Positions 35,947 through 46,490 of a stretch of DNA of 64,000 nt are shown here, piece by piece (within the stretch, counting starts at the first letter, position 1; every line of letters begins with the position of its first letter). The stretch spans positions 561,001-625,000 of the forward strand of contig JAZAYU010000258.1 in the NCBI GenBank assembly GCA_038501625.1, read 5' to 3'. A model generated the notes under the pieces. The model ran no database searches, was not told the origin of the DNA, and saw only the letters and a program-made list of their open reading frames with translations. The position numbers were made by a program, and so were the translations under genes. This stretch comes from Corbicula japonica (lineage: Eukaryota; Mollusca; Bivalvia; Venerida; Cyrenidae).

Positions 35947-35976
35947 TGGCACAGAGATGACATGCACTACTCTTTT

Positions 35977-36375
35977 GTAATCTCGTTCCCACGATTAACT
36001 AACTCTAGAGGAAGAGATACTAAATCGTTGTAACGATATACAAAGTCTTGGTAATAAGATACTTGCTCGTGGGAACGAGATACTAACTCGTTGGAACGAG
36101 TAAGTTAAGCCGTGGGAACGATATACAAAGTCTAGGAAATGAGATAATTACTTGTGGGAACGAGATAAAAAGTCGTGGAAACAAGACCCTTACTCGTGGA
36201 AACGAGATGCTAACTCGTGAAAACGAGATACTAAGTCGTGGAAACGAGATACTGACTCTAGGGAACGAGATTATAACTCGAGGGTACCCGATACTTACTC
36301 GTGGGTACGAGAAACTAACTGGTACAAACGAGTTATTTCAGTCGTGGGAACGACATACTAAGTCGTGGGAGCAGG
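35977..36375 (+). repeat. 21-bp minisatellite (ACTCGTGGGAACGAGATACTA)
   Basis: About 18 imperfect units. Each contains the small inverted repeat CTCGT...ACGAG. The 21-bp period keeps one frame open (7-residue repeats such as ILTRGNE), which is not taken as coding. Confidence 0.9.
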
Positions 36376-36638
36376 CAGTTTGGGGTTTTGTTTTGGGCCA
36401 CGCCTGTTAAGATCAGAGTTATGGCCCCTGTTTGCATTTCAATGTAATGCATGCATAGTGTAATCTTGTATTGCATGTAAGTCCAAACTTTATTCAAAAC
36501 AGTCACAGTCATGAAACTTTACTCGCATGTTGACCATCAAACCGCACTCATGTATTTTATATTGTAAGTTCATCTGTTTTTCACTGAAAGTTTTTACAAT
36601 TATATGTACTGTGGCCACATTATTTGGTTTTTATCCCC

Positions 36639-37660
36639 CGCATAGCGGCTGGGGGATATAGGAATGGTCTTCGTCTGTCCGTCCGTCCGTGCGCGCAAAT
36701 TTCGTGTCCGGTCCATAACTTTTCAACCCAGAGAAGAAATTTCATGAAAATTTAGTCAAATGTTCTCCCAATCCACGACATGCAGATCACATGTTTCAAC
36801 CTAGCCGGCTCAAGGTCAAGGTCACCAGTGGTGTTTGAAGATTTTAACCATGTTTTTCCTGTCCGGTTCATATCTTCTGGACCCCTAGAAGGAATTTCAC
36901 GAAACTTAAGTCAAATGTTCTCCCCATCAATATGACGTGCAGAACCCATGTTCCAACCTGGCCGGCTCAAGATCAAGGTCACCAGTGGTGTTTAAAGATA
37001 TGAACCATGTATTTTTCGTGTCCGGTTCATATCTTCTGAACCCCTAGAAGGAATTTCATGAAACTTTAGTCAAATGCTCAGCCTATGCATACGATGTGCA
37101 GAACCCACGTTCCAACATGGCCGGCTCAATGTCAAGGTCACCAGTGGTGCATGAAAATTTGAACCATGACCATGTACTTCATGTCCGGTTCATATCTTCT
37201 GAACCCCTAGAAGGAATTTCATGAAACTTTATTCAAATTAGTCACTTTAGCTCAGCCCATGAAGGCGATGTGCAGAACCCATGTTCCCACCTGGCCAGCT
37301 AAAGGTCAAGGTCACCAGTGATGTTTGAAGATTTGATCTATGTAATTTGTGTCTGGTTCATATTTTTAGAACCCCTAAAATGAATATCATGAAACTTTTA
37401 TCAAATGTTAAGCCCATCAAGATGATGTGCAGAACCCATGTTTCAACCTGGCTGGCTCAAGGTCAAGGTCATTGAAGATTTGAACTATGTATTTTGTGTC
37501 CGGTTCATATCTTCTGAACCCCTGCAATGAATGTTATCAATTTTTAGTTAAATGATCGTTCCACCAACTTGAAGATGATGTACAGAACCCATTATCCAAC
37601 CTTGCCGGCTGAAGGTCAAGGTCACTTGTTGTCTTTGAAGGTTCATATGTAACCATGTCT
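36639..37660 (+). repeat. ~160-bp tandem repeats with GTCAAGGTCACC
   Basis: The block starts CCCCCGCATAGCGGCTGGGG and TCTGTCCGTCCGTCC, then has six units of about 152-178 bp. Each has TCATATCTTCTGAACCCCTA, GGAATTTCATGAAACTT, CAGAACCCATGTT and (G/A)(G/A)TCAAGGTCACC (about 36812, 36973, 37131, 37309, 37461 and 37617). Confidence 0.8.
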
Positions 37661-38044
37661 TTCATATTTGCTCCATAACTTCCAAACAGCTGGAGATATA
37701 TTTGTTAATTTGCAATTAAGCATCCATAACCTTTCCAACATTCCTGCATGCGACGTGGGATATTGCTGTCGTTCCGACTGCCTTGTTTGCCTATGAGAAC
37801 TGAGAGTGATGGGCATCTGTGTCCTATAGACATATTTCTAGTTTTATTCATGCACAATTCGTACATTTCACGATTCAATAAACTTTCAAATATGGCCGAT
37901 AACAGAGATCTTATTAAATTTTTCTTTGAATCTGGTTTTATATGCAGAAATATGATTTGTTTTGATGATCGGCATGATATAAGTCAGAAAATTACGCCTT
38001 TCTGTTGCACGTGGACGACTCACAATTTGACTACATGCAACTGT

Positions 38045-39545
38045 ATGTCCGAAATCTTCTTAACAAAAAATGAAATATGCATATCAGGAATGGCCACATC
38101 CAGCATACACAGCCTCCCCACACAGCCAACAAGTAGAGAGGAAAAGAGAGCATGGTATTACAAAAATCAGTTTCAAACTGGACGCCACAAACAAATAACG
38201 GAAGTGAGAACCGGAGGGGTTACCGCCTTGGAACGGTCAGTGGCAAAACAAATTGCCACTGGGGGTTTAAACCAGGTTCTAGGGTGCACCAACCTCACAC
38301 TTGCCCCAACAGGTTCTCGAATCACAAAACAAGTACAAATTCTCTTGGTGAAATAACTCCAACCCACCCATCAGCTCAACAATGTTGCATGCAAAAGCAT
38401 ACAAACATATAAACATAAGAATTTAATAGCATTGCAAAGCCAAAGGGCGGGTACTCAATGATCTTACAGAGACCAGAGCACCTGGAGTAAAATCAGCAAG
38501 AACACGATGACAGGGATAAAAGAAACAAATCGAGCTTCTAGGTTCTTTTTAGAAAAGATTTCCCCAAAAACTTTCATAAACTCTTAAACCCCTGCCACCG
38601 TCGTGCAACCAAAGAGGTAAGCATAATGATCAACTGTCACAGTAGATGGGTTAATCACCAGGCCTGCAGAGCGCTGTAAAATATCATATTGGTAACCTTT
38701 CTTTTTAAATTTACAGATGGTTTTTACGAATAACCGGGAGAAATTAACATCGCCTTTTATCTTCTTAAGTTTATAAATTAAATCTCCATAAAAAACTGGC
38801 TGTGAAATACCTTGTTGCAATAGTGATTTTAAACTGCACCTGTATTTATGAATTAGATCTGGATATCGGCGATAAAACTTGCAAAAGGTTTTCCTTAATT
38901 TGTGATACCGATAACCTTGTTTTAAAAGTTTTTCTGTAATGCAAAGATTACGTTCATTGAAATCATTCACATCGTTGCAAGCTCTTGAAAAGCGAACAAG
39001 CTGTGAGATATAAACCCCGTAAGAAGTCGCACGAGGAACATCGCCGTCTAGAAACGGAAAATTTACTATATTAAAATTAAAATCATCTCTTTTATCATAA
39101 ATTTTAGTAGTGACGTAACCATTGTCAATGGATAGATTTAAATCAAGAAAGTTTGCTTGCTTTTCTGAAGTGTTCGCTTTATTAAGCTGTAGTTCTTTAG
39201 GATAAATCTTATTAACCAGTGATGGAAAATGGTTATTATCTATATTTAATAAATCATCAAGGTACCTCGAGGTGTTGTTAAAAGCTGTAATAATATCATC
39301 TTGATGTTCGGTAGAAAGAGATAACATAAAATCTCTTTCATAACAGTATAAAAACAGATCAGCAACAAGGGGTGCACAATTAGTACCCATTGGAATGCCT
39401 ATTACTTGTTTATAAATAGAGGTACCAAATCTCAAATAAATATTATCCAATAAAAATCTGAGCGCCTGTATAAGGTCTTGACAGGTCCATGAAGTATAAT
39501 TATCATAAGAACCATCTGTAAAGAATGCCCTATGTTCATTACAAG
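38045..39545 (-). mobile_element. Naiad-type Penelope-like element, 5'-truncated copy 1
   Basis: On the minus strand the copy starts inside the RT (EHRAFFTDGSYDNYTSW near 39500-39540) and runs through the ORF end at 38584 and a 3' region of about 540 bp. That region ends in the tail repeat GATATGCATATTTCATTTTT (38080-38060). It is inserted in the 35943 element. Confidence 0.75.
38584..39450 (-). CDS. Naiad reverse transcriptase, C-terminal part
   Basis: A 288-codon uninterrupted frame, open also upstream to about 39545, encodes the palm and thumb of a Penelope-like RT. Motif B-like IPMGTNCAPLVADLF lies at residues 19-33, and the catalytic YLDD box (SRYLDDLLNID) at 63-66. Also present are LQLNKANTSEKQANFLDL, FPFLDGDVPRATSYGVYISQ, and a C-terminus AYLFGCTTVAGV. 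No GIY-YIG domain follows, as expected for the Naiad clade, where the endonuclease is N-terminal. The copy lacks its 5' half, so it cannot move by itself. Confidence 0.8.
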   Translation of the reverse strand: MDNIYLRFGTSIYKQVIGIPMGTNCAPLVADLFLYCYERDFMLSLSTEHQDDIITAFNNTSRYLDDLLNIDNNHFPSLVNKIYPKELQLNKANTSEKQANFLDLNLSIDNGYVTTKIYDKRDDFNFNIVNFPFLDGDVPRATSYGVYISQLVRFSRACNDVNDFNERNLCITEKLLKQGYRYHKLRKTFCKFYRRYPDLIHKYRCSLKSLLQQGISQPVFYGDLIYKLKKIKGDVNFSRLFVKTICKFKKKGYQYDILQRSAGLVINPSTVTVDHYAYLFGCTTVAGV

Positions 39546-40069
39546 GAAGGATGTTAGCTGATGTCTTGAAATTTTATGTGGAGTCATTTAGTCTAATTTT
39601 ACAAGGTTAAATGGATCTGGGTTTTGCCATGGCCACGAGTTAGTATCTCGTTCCCTCGAGTTAGTATCTCGTTCCCTCGAGTTTGTAAGTCGTTGGAACA
39701 AAATAAAAAAGAGTAGTGCATGTCATCTCTGTGCCGCCATAGCATACATTTTGAAATAATTAAAATTTTGATCAACTAATTTAAACTAAATTACTTTGTT
39801 TGCTGCATTAAGCAAACTTAATATTTATAAGGGGTTTTTAAGGCAAAAAATACGTTTAAGTTTTTTTTAAAAACAATAATTATTAAGCTATAAAGTATAA
39901 AATTAAAACAGAGAGTGAGAACAATAAGCTTCATATATATCAAGAATTAACTATTAATTAAATTTTTAATTATCCGACAATGGATGAAGATACTTTCTCG
40001 GTGAAGTTTAACTTTAGTGTTGAAAAAGTGAAATAAAGAAGCAAATAAAGAATTGGAGCATATACTCAC

Positions 40070-40288
40070 TGTCCGAGCGACCAAATAGTGATAAAGCATC
40101 AATAAGGTACTCTCTTCTTAGGTCTATCTGCCACCAAGCTCTTCTCCGAGTATCCTCAGCAACACTGCAACACATGCACGTGTCAACTCCATAGTTGTTT
40201 ACTTTGTCTACAGCATATTGTGCATAATTGGAACGATATGTATCAGACTGGGTCGTACTCGTCTGGTTAGAGAAGTTTAACCCTTGGT
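40070..40288 (-). CDS. F-type lectin (fucolectin) domain, N-terminal half
   Basis: A 219-bp exon (73 codons, phase 1-1) has the acceptor tttatttcag|ACCAAG and the donor GGACA|GTGAGT. It encodes AVDKVNNYGVDTCMCCSVAE, AWWQIDLRREYLIDALSLFG and RSD. The AWWQIDL box is the hallmark of F5/8C-like fucolectins. Of the fucose-binding set (a His about 25 residues before R-x-D, the R-x-D, then R/K after four residues) only RSD is present. The His position is Asp and the last basic position is Gln, so canonical fucose binding is doubtful. Its signal-peptide exon was not found. Confidence 0.85.
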
Positions 40289-40496
40289 CTGAAATAAATA
40301 TGTATCAGTTTAATAGTAATACATGGTGAAACAAACCGAGTCATTTTTTTACTTTTCCATTTATGTACGCCTGTTAATCTTAAAATTTTATAAAGACGAC
40401 TTGCTTTGAAATGATGAAATGTTTATCCCCGTACATTCAATTAGTGATGTTGTCAATTAAGCCATTTGAAGGCCCTTTCAAACACGATAAAAATAT

Positions 40497-40632
40497 TTGT
40501 GTAAATATTGACTTGAGCTCAGCCTTGGGCTAGGCGGCGTGGACAATCATATGCAGGTCGTTTATGCCAATGATCAGGCTCAGTCAAACCGAGCCTGCAA
40601 TATTTTGCTCGGTGGCTTTAAAAGTTCCATGT
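40497..40632. repeat. Interspersed ~135-bp repeat, copy 1
   Basis: The sequence CTCAGCCTTGGGCTAGGCGG...AACCGAGCCTGCA...GCTCGGTGGC reappears inverted at about 59495-59628 (GCCACCGAACACG...CTGCAGGCTCGGTTTGATTG...GCCGCCTAGCCCCGGG). Its copies are too short and diverged to place in a family. Confidence 0.6.
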
Positions 40633-41809
40633 GCATCTGATTGCCCTTGCTATACTGGAAAGATAGCACTTATACCGATATACCATTTTATACTACAAAC
40701 ATTTTGGTATGCGCATAATTATATCAATTGTTAGGGGTTAAGTTGACGTGTATTAAAGTAACTTTGTCTTCAAGACGATTGCGGTCATTTCCTATTTCAC
40801 AACGTAATAAATTTAACGTAATCACCGTCTGCATATTTTTCGTCTTTGTGGGTGTTTTGTTTCACGATAAGTTAAATTACGAAGTAAAATTGTAAGAAAG
40901 CGACTTTCTTTCTTGAAATTGCTTGTGCATCAACTAATGTTGGCCGAATTTAATGAGTAGTTTTATCCAAACAGTGAACCTTTAAAATTCATAAAATTGT
41001 GAAAACAGGAACTACCGGAATCACTTTGTAGAAAAGTGATTGCAACTTATACTACATATTTTTTTATATCTAAAAAGTGCCAATGACCGTGAATATATAT
41101 CTGGAATATAAACAGATGTTAAAATGATTATTTATTAAAATTTTATGTAATAATAAGTGTATTTATATTGTTTATAAAAGTTTATAAGGGTTTCATTTGC
41201 AAAAATGACAACATGTTAGTTTTCATAGTATATGAATTTAAAGATGTTTGGAAATATTTGGTTTTCAAAATTTTGTAACGGAAAGACTTTTACATTATAG
41301 TTTGCTTATCAATAGAAGCAATAAATAGAAAAGCAAAAATACTATTGCCGAGAAATTCAGAACTCATCAAAGTCAATTTCAGTAAAGCTACTTTTGCTTG
41401 AAAAAAAAACTTTGGCATAGTGCACCCTTAGACAAGTTGTTTTGCACTAAACCATTTACATGCTTTCAAATGTGTATTACAGATATTTGATTAATAAGTT
41501 CATACGCGCTCTTAAAATGATGCCAATATGCGTATCAGGAATGTCCACATCCAGCATACACAGCCTCCCCACACAGCCAAAAAGTAGAGAGGAAAAGAGA
41601 GCATGGTTTACAATAGTTTCAAAATAGACGCCACAAACGAAAGTGGCAACCAGAGGGGTTACCGCCTTGGATCGGTCAGTGGCAAAACAAATTGCCACTG
41701 GGGGTTTAAACCAGGTTCTATGGTGCACTAACCTCACACTTGCCCCAACAGGTTCTCGTATCACAAAACAAGTACAAATTGTCTTGATGAAATAACTCCA
41801 ACCCACCCA

Positions 41810-42823
41810 TCAGCTCAACAATGTTGCATGCAAAAGCATACAAACATATAAACATAAGAATTTAATAGCATTGCAAAGCCAAAGGGCGGGTACATGTTGG
41901 TAACCTTTCTTTTTAAATTTACAGATGGTTTTTACGAATAACCGGGAGAAATTAACATTGCCTTTTATCTTCTTCAGTTTATAAATTAAATCTCCATAAA
42001 AAACTGGCAGTGAAATTCCTTGTTGCAATAGTGATTTTAAACTGCACCTGAATTTATGAATTAGATCTGGATATCGGCGATAAAACTTGCAAAAGGTTTT
42101 CCTTAATTTGTGATACCGATAACCTTGTTTTAAAAGTTTATCTCTAATGCAAAGATTACGTTCATTGAAATCATTCACATCGTTGCAAGCTCTTGAAAAG
42201 CGAACAAGCTGTGAGATATAAACCCCGTAAGAAGTTGCATAAGGAACATCGCGGTCTAGAAACGGACAATTTATTATATTAAAATTAAAATCATCTCTTT
42301 TATCATAAATTTTAGTAGTCACGTAACTATTTTCAATGGTTAGCTTTAAATCAAGGAAGTTTGCTTGCTTTTCTGAAGTGTTCGCTTTATTAAGCTGTAG
42401 TTCTTTAGGATAAATCTTATTAACCAGTGATGGAAAATGGTTATTATCTATATTTAATAAATCATCAAGGTACCTCGAGGTGTTGTTAAAAGCTGTAAAA
42501 ATATCATCTTGATGTTCGGTAGAAAGAGATAACATAAAATCTCTTTCATAACAGTATAAAAACAGATCAGCAACAAGGGGTGCACAATAAGTACCCATTG
42601 GAATGCCTATTACTTGTTTATAAATAGAGGTACCAAATCTCAAATAAATATTATCCAATAAAATGTGAGCGCCTGGATAAGGTCTTGACAGGTCCATGAA
42701 GTAAAAATGTGAGCGCCTGGATAAGGTCTTGACAGGTCCATGAAGTATAATAATCATAAGAACCATCTGTAAATAATGCCCTATGTTCATTACTAGCAAT
42801 AAATGTTTTATTTTCTCTAGCAA
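41810..42823 (-). pseudogene. Naiad RT, palm and thumb (copy 2)
   Basis: The frame covers GIPMGTYCAPLVADLFLYC, SRYLDDLLNIDNN and SYGVYISQLVRFSRACNDV, as in copy 1, with some twenty substitutions over the shared part. The N of GTNCAP is Y here. The frame has been shifted at its 5' end by a 44-bp tandem duplication that repeats the HGPVKTLSRRSHF sequence. At its 3' end it runs out of the family sequence (after KKKGYQ) because about 230 bp present in copy 1 are deleted. Confidence 0.75.
42665..42752 (-). repeat. 44-bp tandem duplication inside Naiad RT
   Basis: TGTGAGCGCCTGGATAAGGT... occurs at 42665 and again at 42709, in direct tandem. As 44 is not a multiple of three, it breaks the reading frame between the finger and palm parts of the RT. 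Copy 1 has a single unit. Confidence 0.9.
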
Positions 42824-43155
42824 AAGTTTTTTCCAATGAGACTGGTTAGCTTGTCTCTTATTAAATTATGAGGGAGAGAAGTATACAAGGTAGAAAAATC
42901 ATATGTAGACAAACAGAACGCCTGAAAATAATTTGATTTAAGTTTCTTCAAAACGTCATTTGAATTTTTTATAGACCAAAATAAATTTTTGCAAGTAGTT
43001 TCAAAAACTTTTTCGCAATACCTAATTACATGTTCTTTTATAGCTGCAAGACAAGATGTTAAGAGCACGGATAACTTTGTTGTTGTACAAGAATTAGAGT
43101 TAGCGATAAATCTTGCTTTGTACGGTGTTTTGTGCATTTTAGGCAACCAATACAT
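42817..43155 (-). pseudogene. Naiad RT, finger motifs (copy 2)
   Basis: Encodes YWLPKMHKTPYKARFIANSN and, at its end, LSTYDFSTLYTSLPHNLI, the RT2 and catalytic motif A regions of Penelope-like RTs. Upstream (43156-43588) the frame continues with FVLTSADKASNNVIIV, an in-frame UGA (43312-43314), one frameshift near 43395 and another UGA (43526-43528). Several cysteines here are coded by TGT or TGC. Confidence 0.75.
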
Positions 43156-43590
43156 AGTAGGTACTTTATCTTGTTTCGGCTCAACACTGATTCTAAATTT
43201 TGTAATTTGTAGAGTGTTTGCAGTAACAATATCACTCTCAGATGAAGAAGTCAGTGTATAAGCATTAGTGCTATTAAGCTCTTCAGTTTGAACATTTATA
43301 TAGTGTATACGTCACACTATAATAACATTATTTGAAGCCTTATCAGCAGATGTTAAAACAAATTTGTTGTGAAAATCTTGAATACCCTTTTTTCAAATGA
43401 CGAAAGTTAAAACGAGGTCGAGGTGGTAGTAAAGCTATGTTTCTTTTATAGAAGGATATACGAGTGTCAATTATTTTGAATATTTGTTTTTTCCAGATTG
43501 AAAGAGCATTAGGCTCAGCATATTCTCATTTACACCATTTATTGCAAAAAGAGTTTAAAGACTCTGCAATTTCCGCACGACAGGTATTTA

Positions 43591-46490
43591 CAGTACTGAA
43601 AATCACGAAATTGACGTTTTTTGCGTTTCCACTCCGTTTCATTTCCATTTCAATTGGCAACGTTTTCCGCTGCGTTTCCATTCCGTTTCCGTTGCGTTTC
43701 CATTCCGTTTCCATTTCGATTAAAACGCTTTTAACGCTGCGTTTCCAGCGTTTTTTTTTTTTTTTTCGTTTCTAGCGATTTTTTTTTTCGTTTCTAGCTT
43801 TTCTTCCGTTTCTAGCGTTTCCATCGTTCCATTTCCGCTTCCGTGCGTTTTTACCGTTTCCCCGGTTAAATATTTTCGTTCAACAAATTTCATTTGTAAC
43901 CGTAAAAACATGTAGATTTCTATCAAATGAAATGAAATATGGCGAGAAACTTTTGACTGGCGTTGCAAAATCAACATGTACATGTTTGCACCAAGAATAT
44001 TCCGTGAAGGTGATCCGATCCGTCGAAGGAAAACAATGAGAAAATTTCCATGTAAGTGTGGCAGATTAAATGCTTATGGGACAGCTTAGATATGATACAT
44101 TTATAAAAACTATAAAGCCCTTAGTATGATTCTCTTGAATTCTCTAATAGCAGCATTCATTCGCTCTTGCTTATGATTTAGTTGTTTCTTAAAGAAGAGT
44201 CAAAATAAGAATGTCACAATGTACTTGTAAATTCCCTAAAATTCCGGTAATTTATCTGCCTCTGGCAAATGTTGCCATGACAACTATCAGTGATATCTAC
44301 ATCTTATAGTTAATAAAATTGTCAAACCGCTTACAAAGAATTATGAAATAAGGTATCAAACTGAATTTGACAAAAAAATTTATAATTATTAATTTGTAAA
44401 TTTATAAACAACTACGTTGTTATAAAATTAACAGAAGATTATCATTGTTGTTAGCGACCCTATTTCAGCGTGGTAGCATTACCACTGCACGTATATCAAG
44501 TCAGATTAAATAAATTTACAGAATTATTAGAATCAGTTTGCATTGGTAATTTTGAATGATTTTAAACATGGTACATCAGTATAATGTTAATCACTATCAA
44601 AAAACGATATAGTTTGAGATTCATATTAAGTTCCCGCAAATTCCCAGTGGGCACACGTGCCTATAAATGACTTGAGCTGACGCCAGGATTAAAGTGATTT
44701 AAGAATATCTTCTGCACGATAATCATGCCATGTATTTACCATTGTGTTTCTAACAACACTGTAAAAGTTATTGTCTTAATGAAGATTTTACATTATTGAG
44801 AAAAAAATAAATCAACACATCTTAATCATTTAGGTGCTAAACTATTTAGCCCACGTGCGTTCCGATACGACTGATATCTATCTTTCGCTTAGAAACAAAT
44901 ATTTTATACAATTACGCTCATGTAAATTCAGTGTTGCAATACTACAAAGTGACTAAGCTTTCTAGAGTTACGTTGGATATTTGTTCAGTATAAACAAAAA
45001 AATAATCGTATAATGTCCACGGGAGGTAACCTGTGCCTACTGTTGATAATTTAAAGGGAGATCACTTTTTCGAAACTTGCTATTGCTGAATAATTATATT
45101 CAGACGAAACGCAACTCGTAATAAATATTGGACCAGACATCGTATTAAATGTTGCATTTTGCGTTTGCCGTATACTTATTTGGAAACTAAATAAAAACAA
45201 CAAGATCGGTAATAAATAACAACTATCTACTGGTCAAAGATCACCGCCAGTGAAATCTAAAGTAAAAGATCGTACATTATTTTTTAATTATTGATAACTG
45301 AAAGCCTTTTCATTCAGAAAGGATTCGACAAAATCTAAATTTGAAATGTTCAGTTTCAAAACAGGAGTTTAAATTATTGTGATATTTTTTAAATAATTGA
45401 TATTTAAAATGCATAATTCTGATCGCAAGCATCGTGTCATTCATGCGAATCGTTCTTAGACCAAAACTTAAACAGAACACAAATACCACCCACGACGAAA
45501 CCTTTCACATGCTTCGCGCAAGAAGCGTGGATCTCGTGCAAATCATGTCTTTAGTTGAACACGTCTGACGTATATTTAACGTTTCGTTGTACGTCATATG
45601 TATTTTACGTCATATGTTTATGAGGTATTCGGCGAGCAAACAATGTGTATTTCGAACAAATCACATGGTTTTTACCGCCAAATATTCAGACATCTGATAT
45701 TCTTGTCGGCGTTTGACTGTAGGTCATATTTAATTACGAATGTTAAATTCCTTAAAACATTATTTTCCAAAGGGCAGATGATGCTGTTTCCTATGAGTAA
45801 AATAAACCATTGCAACGTGTTATTTCGTATTTCATTTCTGAATCCCCGACGCAAGAAACAAAATAATGTTGCGTTGTCCGTACTTTTTGCTAGATCTCTT
45901 CAATATCGCGTTTTAAAGCTATAAAACAAATAAAAAAACAACTCTTCAAATTATATGAGATCAAACAACGTGCACGCATAAAGATAGGTTCAAGTGGAAA
46001 ATATATTCAGCCGAGGTTCTTCTGCATATACATGTAACGAAATGTCTAATCTTTCGATAAATGTGTAACAATTGCTCGATCAGCGCTGAATAGTGGTAAA
46101 TATTTAGACTGATCATTACTTGAAACAAGTGTCCCTCAAAGCGTCAATTCGACAACTTTTATTTTCGTTAAAATTAATTTCGTACAAAGAAACGGTTAGG
46201 ACGTTTCTATAAATAATCGGGTGACCTAGAAACGGTAAAAACGATACTATATATAAGCGGACCGTTTCTTGCGTTCCGATTATAGCGTTTCTACCGTTTC
46301 TAGCGTTCCAAGCGCTCCGATTATAGCGTTTAAACCGTTTCAAGCGTTCCAAGCGTTATTAGCGCTCCGTTGCGTTTCCATTTCGATAGCGTTCCGTTTC
46401 CATTGCGTTTCCGTTTCAACATAGAGTGAAAAGCGTTTCATTTCCATTTCCACTCCGTTTCGTTTGTCAATTTCGTGATTTTCAGTACTG
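43591..46490. mobile_element. 2,900-bp TA-flanked DNA transposon inserted in the Naiad copy
   Basis: Perfect 25-bp terminal inverted repeats begin CAGTACTGAAAATCACG (43591-43615 and 46466-46490). Each end is flanked by TA (43589-43590 and 46491-46492), the target duplication of Tc1/mariner-type elements. Inside each end lie irregular CGTTTC/GTTTCC repeats (43620-43860 and 46255-46465), giving an enriched pyrimidine strand. Several open frames of 70-108 codons inside have no recognisable transposase, so the element looks non-autonomous. Superfamily placement rests on the TA target only. Confidence 0.85.

Larger units (their letters stand above)
35943..39740. mobile_element. 3.8-kb TIR element with minisatellite ends
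   Basis: The ends are 34-bp inverted repeats with one mismatch (35943-35976 and 39707-39740), starting ATGGTGGCACAGAGATG. Inside each end lies the same 21-bp minisatellite in inverted orientation: a long array on the left (35977-36375) and about three units on the right (about 39635-39695). Between them are a tandem-repeat block (36639-37660) and a Naiad retroelement copy (38045-39545). No transposase was recognised and no clear target duplication was seen. It sits in the intron between the two lectin exons. Confidence 0.7.
24560..40288 (-). other. F-type lectin plus EGF-repeat gene, partial locus
   Basis: In transcript order the exons are a lectin domain in two halves (40288-40070, 35092-34871) and then ten EGF-like exons down to 24560. 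Every junction is phase 1, so any exon can be skipped or duplicated without a frameshift. The product would be an extracellular or membrane protein with one fucolectin-type domain and a stalk of 8-cysteine EGF modules (consensus ECxxPSFGxxCxxTCHC...GWxGxxC). In molluscs this architecture occurs in MEGF10/11-like scavenger receptors and in receptor-type tyrosine phosphatases. Which applies here cannot be decided, as no membrane or cytoplasmic exon was found. The last EGF exon ends in a good donor, so further exons lie at lower coordinates or were missed. Confidence 0.75.

Noticed and set aside
36207..36410. Seven-residue repeat protein (ILTRGNE-like)
   Set aside because: A 21-bp minisatellite keeps the frame open. 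It lies inside a transposable element end.
38045..38340. CRISPR-like or tandem direct repeat array
   Set aside because: It is a dispersed retroelement 3' tail with copies in both orientations, not regularly spaced units. The window is eukaryotic.
43620..43860. Gene in the CGTTTC-rich stretch (both strands open)
   Set aside because: Low-complexity hexamer-like repeats inside the ends of the 2,900-bp transposon explain the open frames.
45598..45924. 108-codon frame as transposase of the 2,900-bp element
   Set aside because: No DDE-type motif pattern or known transposase sequence can be seen, and no other long frame accompanies it.
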